Shown here: positions 7,949-13,766 of the stretch, in pieces
Layout: the number at the start of each line of letters is the position of its first letter
Numbering within the stretch: the first letter of the stretch is position 1
Assembly: GCA_027943245.1 (NCBI GenBank)
Contig: JANDJZ010000950.1
Coordinates: 1-13,766 of the forward strand
Direction of reading: 5' to 3'
Origin: Acanthamoeba sp. SK_2022b
Lineage: Eukaryota > Discosea > Longamoebia > Acanthamoebidae
DNA length: 13,766 bases
Translations under genes and position numbers: made by a program
Notes under the pieces: model-generated
The model's database searches: none
What the model saw: only the letters and a program-made list of their open reading frames with translations
Told to the model about the DNA's origin: nothing

Positions 7949-8053
7949 ACAGGGTGGGGTTGAGCTGCTTGGTGGCGGCCACCACCTGATCAAGCTTGCT
8001 CATGGAAAATGTGCACACACATTCCCACCTGTTGCACTGGGCAATGGGTGCAG

Positions 8054-8219
8054 GGTCAAGCTATTTGCACATGCACAAATCCCGCGCACCATGCAGAAGG
8101 ACGACAAGGAGGAAGAGCCAAGTCTCCAGGCGATTGCGTTCAGTCAAAAGGACAAGCAGAAGAACAAAAAGGCCACAGGAAAGAACGCCAAGAGGAAGGA
8201 ACAGCGACGAAGGAGGTGA
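8054..8219 (+). CDS. Possible terminal exon with a lysine/arginine-rich tail
   Basis: After an acceptor-like GGTGCAG ending at 8053, a frame runs to TGA at 8217-8219. It reads VKLFAHAQIPRT, then a Met at 8091, a short acidic stretch (DDKEEE) and a strongly basic end, KDKQKNKKATGKNAKRKEQR and two more Arg. The tail looks like a nuclear/nucleolar signal or an RNA-binding tail. It could be the last exon of the broken RNA ligase gene just upstream (plus-strand sequence resuming beyond the inverted piece), a 42-aa protein from the Met at 8091, or a chance frame. I do not recognise a family. Confidence 0.3.
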
Positions 8220-8317
8220 TGTGACCGAAACGAAATTTCGAAACAGCTTGGAAAATTTGAAAAAAAAGAATTTGCTGCACCCAGTTGCTACAAAATCGAT
8301 CAAATCGTAAGTTGAAG

Positions 8318-9745
8318 ATGCAGCCTGCTCCGAATGGAGGCGGATCCGGCGCGCCCCCTGCTCCCTCTTCGTCCACTTCGGCACCACGCGTGAGGCCACC
8401 CGTTGTTCCCACCAAATTTGGAACTCTGCCGATGGCCAATCCACTGGCCCCGAAAGGGCCTGAGCGTCTGGTGTCCCTTCGCCCGGGAGGACCACCCACC
8501 TCTTCATCCTCCTCTTCCTCCGGCCCCGGCCCTCGCAAATTTACACCCAATGTAAAGATGGAGAGAAAAAAGCCAACGTACGGCCCCCGCTTCATAGATG
8601 AATCGTCTGCAAGCTATCTAGCCCATCCTCATCAAATTTGCATCCTTCTTGTAGTGCGGATCCAGTAGCGATCCCCCCCATGCTCCAGAACATCAAAACC
8701 GAGACGCAAGACACCCGCAAGCGAGTCCGTGCGTTCGTCCCGAAGGTCAACACACAACGAACGGTACCCGCCTCGCACACTTGGCCGAGGGCTTGCAGTA
8801 GAAGGCGTGCTCAGTGCGCTCTGGCGTGTCATCTGTGCGATCGTGTTGTGTGGCGCTGAAGGTGAGCTACGCTGCCGGCATGCCTGCCTCTGTCATCAGC
8901 CCCTTCGGAGCCGGCGCGGCGCCCACCCGGGAGTTCAAGACCACAGCAGTGGGCGGCCCAGTTGGTGCGTTGCTGTGTGGGGCGGCGTGTACTCGTGTGG
9001 CGGCGCCGATGGCTCACGATCCCACCCTCGTCTCTCCTTCCCCCAACAGTACAAAAGAGGCGGAAGGGTCAGGTCACCGCCATGGAGGACATAGACCCGC
9101 TCAACCGGTGCGTGTGGCCATGAAAAGACAGTGCATCGATGCACCACATCGTGTCTTGCCTCTACTCTGCGCTGCTCACTGCGATCCCGCACGTACGTTC
9201 GCAGATATCGTCCGACCACGCTGCCCTTCATCGACCCCAAGGAGAAGCTGCGACAGCAGGTGAAGAAGGAGCCGGTGGAGCCAAAAGGTTGCCGCCCCTG
9301 CGATCGAATTCAATGTTATTTCTAACATTCATTTATTTTTACTTTATTCATTTTAATTTTTTGTTTTATTTCGTGAATTGCAGAGAAGAGGCCCTTCCCC
9401 AAGCTCGACGATCCAGTCTTGGACAAGGAGCTGGAGGACATATTGAAGCTCGCCGAGGAAGAGGAGGCCTCCGAGGCCGCTGCCGAGGCAGTCCAGGTAG
9501 GGGGGGAGAGACGCAGCAGCAGCTCCCACGAGCCTTTGGCACTCATCCCATCGCACAACTCTGCGTCGCGACGCAGGGCGGTGAGGAAGAGGAGGCGAAG
9601 GCATATGCCGAGGAACAGGAAATGAAGAAGCGGGACATCACCAAGTACTTCATCGACAACGATCCCACGGTAGGCCACCACGCCACCACGCTTCTTGTGT
9701 GCCAAGGGTTTCCTCTCACTCTTGGCCTTCTTTGCTGTTGGCTAT

Positions 9746-9818
<73 letters not shown>

Positions 9819-10462
9819 CAGGACGAGAGGCTTTTCTACGTGCAGCTGCCCACTTCGCTGCCCATCACGCCCAAGACGCCGCAGGAGCCACCACGCAAGA
9901 AGCCGCCCAAGAACCCCAACCTGCCCACCGTGGTTCGTGCAGCCATCTGCCTCTATTCTCTCTCTCTCTCTCCTCGCGTCGTTGCCCTTGCCCTTGGCTT
10001 ATCCGCAACGGGTGGACCATCGTCGGGTGGCGTCGCAGGACATCTTCGAGCCGACCGTCACGCAAGTGCCGCCGGGCTTCCTCGGTCAGATCGTCGTCTA
10101 CAAGTCGGGCAAGGCCAAGATCAAGCTCGGCGACACCCTCTTCGATGTGCGCTCAACCCCCCTCTTATCCTTGTTGTCGGCACCACCCGTCATCTTTCTC
10201 CACTAATGCTTCATTACGAACGACAGATCGTGCCAGGCGCGGACTGCGGTTTCCTCCAGGAGGCAGCCTACATCTCAAAAGAACAGGTGCGTCCCCCCTC
10301 CCTCTCTGACCGCCTGACGGCTTGTTGTTTGCTCACATTTTATGTTTGTGTGTGTCTACGCAGGAGCTGTGCTGCGTGCTGGGCGAACTGGTGGACCGCC
10401 TCTCCTTCGTCCCCGACATCGACAGCCTCTTGCAGAACCAACTCAACCTCGACAAGGACTAG
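8318..10462 (+). CDS. POLR3D: RNA polymerase III subunit RPC4 (RPC53 homologue), 11 exons, about 398 aa
   Basis: RPC4 pairs with RPC5 in a TFIIF-like subcomplex of RNA polymerase III, acting in the nucleus in initiation and termination of tRNA and 5S rRNA transcription. Exons: 8318-8577, 8655-8763, 8862-8964, 9050-9107, 9205-9287, 9384-9496, 9577-9669, 9822-9932, 10039-10146, 10227-10286, 10364-10462. The C-terminal family domain gives the call: PPGFLGQIVVYKSGKAKIKL, then GDTLFDIVPGADCGFLQEAA (restored by splicing exons 9 and 10), ELCCVLGELVDRLSFVPDID and SLLQNQLNLDKD at the end. The N-terminal two thirds are, as usual, low in complexity: Pro/Ser-rich, then basic (VQKRRKGQ), then an acidic Glu/Ala coil from about 220. 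Length agrees with human RPC4. Exon 2/3 joining is least certain because the acceptor (CTGAAG at 8861) is weak. An intron GT repeat precedes exon 8. Confidence 0.88.
9748..9816 (+). repeat. (GT)34 dinucleotide microsatellite in RPC4 intron 7
   Basis: An unbroken GT run of 69 nt in intron 9670-9821, ending 5 bases before the acceptor end (GTGTGAACAG). It makes long false open frames (poly Val-Cys) across RPC4 that should be ignored. Confidence 0.97.
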
Positions 10463-10869
10463 TTGCTCTCCTCCCCACTGTGCGGTTTGCGCAAACAACC
10501 GAAACCCAACAACAACAAGGCAGGCCCAACAACAGACCACAAACGGAACTTTAATTTGGAGGCGAAGCAAGCAGGGAAATAACCTCACGCCGGGGATCAC
10601 CGGCTCGACCGTTGGCGCTGGTGGCCTGTTCGGACCCGGGGCCTCATCACGACGTTGGTATCCTGGGAGAAGAGAGAGGCCCAAACTAAAATCTGGAAGG
10701 AAGGAAGAGGTCGCGCGAGCCTTCAGATTCGTTGCGAGAGAAGACATCGAGAGGGACTCGCGAATCTTTTACCGTGGTTACGTAACTTACATCATCATCT
10801 GTAGCGTTTCTCGCCGGCACCATTTTCCTTCAGAGAAAAGAGCGAGGAGGCTCATCATCAGATTCATCG
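10463..10869. promoter_or_regulatory. Intergenic region between RPC4 and the RhoGEF gene
   Basis: About 407 bp holding the 3' untranslated part of RPC4 and the promoter of the next gene. I see no TATA box or canonical AATAAA. A perfect palindrome TTACGTAA at 10778-10785, 85 bp before the RhoGEF ATG, matches the type of site bound by some bZIP factors; its role is inferred. Confidence 0.4.
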
Positions 10870-13766
10870 ATGACAGAGCCCACCCTCTCCGGAACACGTA
10901 CGGCCACAAAGACTTGTTTCGTTATTTGTGCTTCGTTTTCGTTCTTTGCCCCCCCCTCTCCCTCCGGATCGTCCTCCTCCTCACTTCAATTTCTCTGCAC
11001 AGTTGTGTCGGGGCTGAACCTGCGCAAGGGTCGCGCCATTGACGACGACAACGTACGGGAACGCGTTCTTGCTCGCTTCGTTTTTTCCCCATCTTTTGTT
11101 ACAACTTTTTTGACTTTTTTAATTCTATTATTTTCTCCTTTTGCCGATCGCAGTGGGCGCCGTACGTGGTGGTGGCGCTCTTGGAGCGCAACGACTATGA
11201 CACGCTGTTGGCCAAGCAGCAACTCGACCCGCACAGCTTCCTGTACAACTACCAGCGCGTGTATCCGCAGAGACGAAACACGTATAGAACAGACCCGCCC
11301 AAAGAGCAGACCGAGACCGAGATCAAGTGGGCGGACCAGGACTTCGCCTTGTAAGCTTCATAATACTCTCCTCGCTCTCTTTCTCTCCCGCCTTCTCTTT
11401 CGGTGCTGACGAACGCGCACACGACAGTCCCATTTCCACAAAGACAGAGCAGGAGCTTCTGATCGAGCTGTGGAACGCCCGGCCTTCGGCGCCCAAGGAC
11501 GGTAAGTGCCGATCGACCACGCCCAGCTGTTCTCTCCCACAGTCCTGTTGCAGGCCTCGCTCGCTCATCGCTTCTCTCCTTCGACGTTTGCAGATTTGCT
11601 GGGCGAGGCGCGCATTGGGCTTCGCTCCCTCTTTGTGACCGGTGCCGCCGGCGAAGAGAAATGGCTCACCCTCAAAAAGTGCGTTTTTTATTTCAAAAAA
11701 TAATTTATTTTACACACACACAAACACACACATACGTTGTTTGTGTTATGGTTCTACCTGATAGCCTTGAATTTCGTAGAATTAATGTACTTTTATTTTT
11801 TTAAATTTATGCCGCACAGGCGGCCGGTGGGCGGGAACGACGGCGGCACGCCTGGTGGCCAGTTCCAGTTCCAGTTTAAGCTGAACGCGCCCAAGCTCAC
11901 CTACGACGTGGACCTGGCGATGCTGTTCCCCGGCTTCCAATGCTCGGTGATCAACATCAGCGACTACATCTCCGACGAGGCCCTCGAGAAGATGGGCGTA
12001 GAGAAGAGGAAGCGCCAGAAGGTCCTCTTCGAGATCATCAACACCGAGAAGTCGTACGCGCTCTCTCTTTCTTACAATGCCCACCAGTGTGAATCGCGCG
12101 CTCACACTTGTCCATGTGTGGTCAGCTACGTGCGAGACCTGTACATGCTCAACCAGCTCTTCGTGGTGAAGCTCCGAGAGAAGGAGATTCTCACGCGCGA
12201 GGAGATCTCGTCGATCTTCGCCAACATTCCCACACTCCAGGACATGCACCTCGAGCTGTTCAAGGTTCGCCTGCCTGATCGATGTGTGTATGTGTGTGTG
12301 GTGTGCATGCGCGCCCCCGCCTGTGTGCCGCCAGAGTTGATTAATGTCGACTATCACGTGGCAGACGCTCGAAGCGCTGCTGGAGAAGGACAGGAGCAAG
12401 ACCGAGGAGGAGATCATCGAGAACGGAGTCATGAACGACGGACTGGGCGAGATCTTCCTCTCGCGAGCCAACCTCTTCAAGCACTACGCCGTACGGCGCT
12501 TGCTTACATCTCCCCCTCCCTCCGCCATTCTAACGAATTCATGACGAACGACACAGGCCTTCTGCAGCAACCACATCAACATCGGAGTTAAAATCAAGGC
12601 GCTCCAGAACCAAAAGCCGGCCTTTGCCGAGTTTCTGGAGGTGCGTGGAGCGATCCTCGACCCTCGGCACAGCACGGCCTTGCGCGTTGGTCGGTTTTTG
12701 TTAACTCCGATTACGTGCGCGTGGTATCGCCTGCGCTATGGGCTCACAGGAAGCCTTCAAGCTGCCCGAGAGCCGCGGTCTCCCCATCGATTCGTTCCTC
12801 ATCACCCCGCTGCAGCGCATGGTCAAGTATCCGCTCCTGCTCGATGTACGCCCACCTTCGCTGTTTGTTTGTTTGTTTGTTTGCTTGCTTGCTTGCTTGC
12901 TTGTTTGCTGATGACTAGTTGGGCTTGGGGGGCGTGGACAGACTTTGATCAAAGCGACGTCGGACGAGCACCATGATTACGCGACGATCAAGCAGGCCCT
13001 GCACGAGATCAAGAGCGTCGTCGACCAGGTGAACAAGCGCACGAGGCAGGAGGCGCGTGTGAAGCGCATGCTCGACCTCCAGAACCAGATCCTGCACGGC
13101 GAGGTAGGCGCTCGACCCCTCCCCTCCCTTGTTTGATTGCGCTCGCGAGCTGAGCAAGTCTGCGCGTGCGTGGGTGGGTGGCGCAGACGTTCAATTTCCT
13201 GGACCGCAACCGACACGTGGTGAAGGAGGGCATGGCGAAGATCGCCGGCAAGGAGACCTACCTCATCCTCTTCAACGACGTGCTCGCCTTCACCCGCAGG
13301 AAGAAGGACAAGTTCGATGTCAAGGTACCTCTTGCTCCAATCAGAAATCTAGTAGTTTCTAAAATAAAATTAATAAAATATTAATATGAAAAATCATTAA
13401 AAACAAACTAAACATGGTTTGTGATCATTACACAGGCGGTGATTCAACTGAAGGGCAAGAAGTGGGCGTTCCTCACCGTCGTCCCGTCCTTCAAATCATC
13501 TGGCTCCACCATCAGGAAAAAGTGCGAACACAAAACACAAAATTTTATATTATTTTCTGTTTTTTCTAATAATTATTTATTGTTTTTAGGGACATGAACG
13601 ATCCGGTGTTGGTGATGATCCCCGAGGAGGATTTCGTGGACTCACCCGCTGTGGCCGCCGGGTTCCCCACCATCACGGTCTCGGCCTCGTTCGACGCCGT
13701 GCCGTCGCCGGACAGCAGCCGCGGGCTCTCGGCCGACTTGCCCGCGATCTCGCCGGCATCGCCGCG
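10870..13766 (+). CDS. C2-DH-PH Rho guanine-nucleotide exchange factor, 3' truncated by window
   Basis: Catalyses GDP release from Rho-family GTPases at membranes, controlling actin. Fourteen exons: 10870-10897, 11003-11052, 11154-11350, 11428-11501, 11594-11678, 11820-12053, 12126-12264, 12365-12490, 12557-12640, 12750-12845, 12942-13103, 13187-13324, 13436-13521, 13591 to the edge; at least 558 aa. An N-terminal C2-like domain (about 5-150) begins GTLVSGLNLRKGRAIDDDNW after joining the first three exons and includes QELLIELWN and DLLGEARIGLRSLF. The DH domain (about 205-425) shows CR1 EIINTEKSYVRDLYMLNQLF, restored by removing intron 12054-12125, and the hallmark helix LPIDSFLITPLQRMVKYPLL (exon 10). 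A PH domain follows (about 430-520): GMAKIAGKETYLILFNDVLA, then AVIQLKGKKWAFLTVVP. The last part seen is Ser/Pro/Ala-rich. The 28-nt first exon is inferred from frame continuity into the C2 domain. Whether the C2 domain binds calcium is not clear: acidic loop residues are only partly present. Confidence 0.9.
12862..12909 (+). repeat. GTTT/GCTT tetranucleotide microsatellite
   Basis: About five GTTT units followed by about five GCTT units in the RhoGEF intron 12846-12941. It is a compound repeat that likely arose by point change and slippage. Confidence 0.93.

Noticed and set aside
7821..8018. Minus-strand frame with eight His in a row
   Set aside because: The His run is the GGT repeat read backwards and lies in the presumed intron; only the part from 7919 downwards matches an RNA ligase exon.
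9139..11042. Long plus-strand open frames of 355 and 447 codons across 9139-10206 and 9699-11042
   Set aside because: They run through the GT microsatellite and through introns of RPC4; conserved RPC4 motifs are in other frames between GT..AG borders.

Overview
The window looks like nuclear DNA from an intron-rich, GC-rich protist. Its many short introns (most 50-140 nt), 5' splice sites dominated by GTNCG, GT/pentanucleotide microsatellites and gene content (white-type ABC transporter, RNA polymerase III subunit, C2-RhoGEF) suggest an amoebozoan of the Acanthamoeba type. That assignment is inference from style and gene content; no database search was possible. All exon models were built by hand from reading-frame continuity, GT..AG borders and family motifs.

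Layout. A coiled-coil protein of unknown function lies on the minus strand (222-1573, 4 exons). It is head-to-head, across about 250 bp, with a plus-strand six-exon gene (1824-3132) for a protein of the beta-lysine N-acetyltransferase (AblB/YodP) family, known mainly from prokaryotes. A CCAAT/TATA-like promoter region (3133-3436) leads into a seven-exon ABCG half-transporter (3437-5967). Convergent to it is an intronless gene for a small secreted Thr/Ser/Asp-rich protein (6087-6668, minus) with a TATA box at 6737-6744.

The stretch 6745-8317 has no intact gene that I can recognise, but it contains the broken remains of a T4 RNA ligase 1-like gene. Three exons are on the plus strand (7250-7753), one with a frameshift. 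The next exon, carrying the nucleotidyl-transfer motif, is on the opposite strand (7825-7919), as if a segment had been inverted. A possible terminal exon for a basic tail follows at 8054-8219.

Downstream are an eleven-exon gene for RNA polymerase III subunit RPC4 (8318-10462) and, after about 400 bp, a gene for a C2-DH-PH Rho guanine-nucleotide exchange factor (10870 to beyond the window edge, 14 exons seen). The genes show no common pathway; this is an ordinary mixed eukaryotic neighbourhood. The unusual items are the AblB-type acetyltransferase and the rearranged RNA ligase relic.
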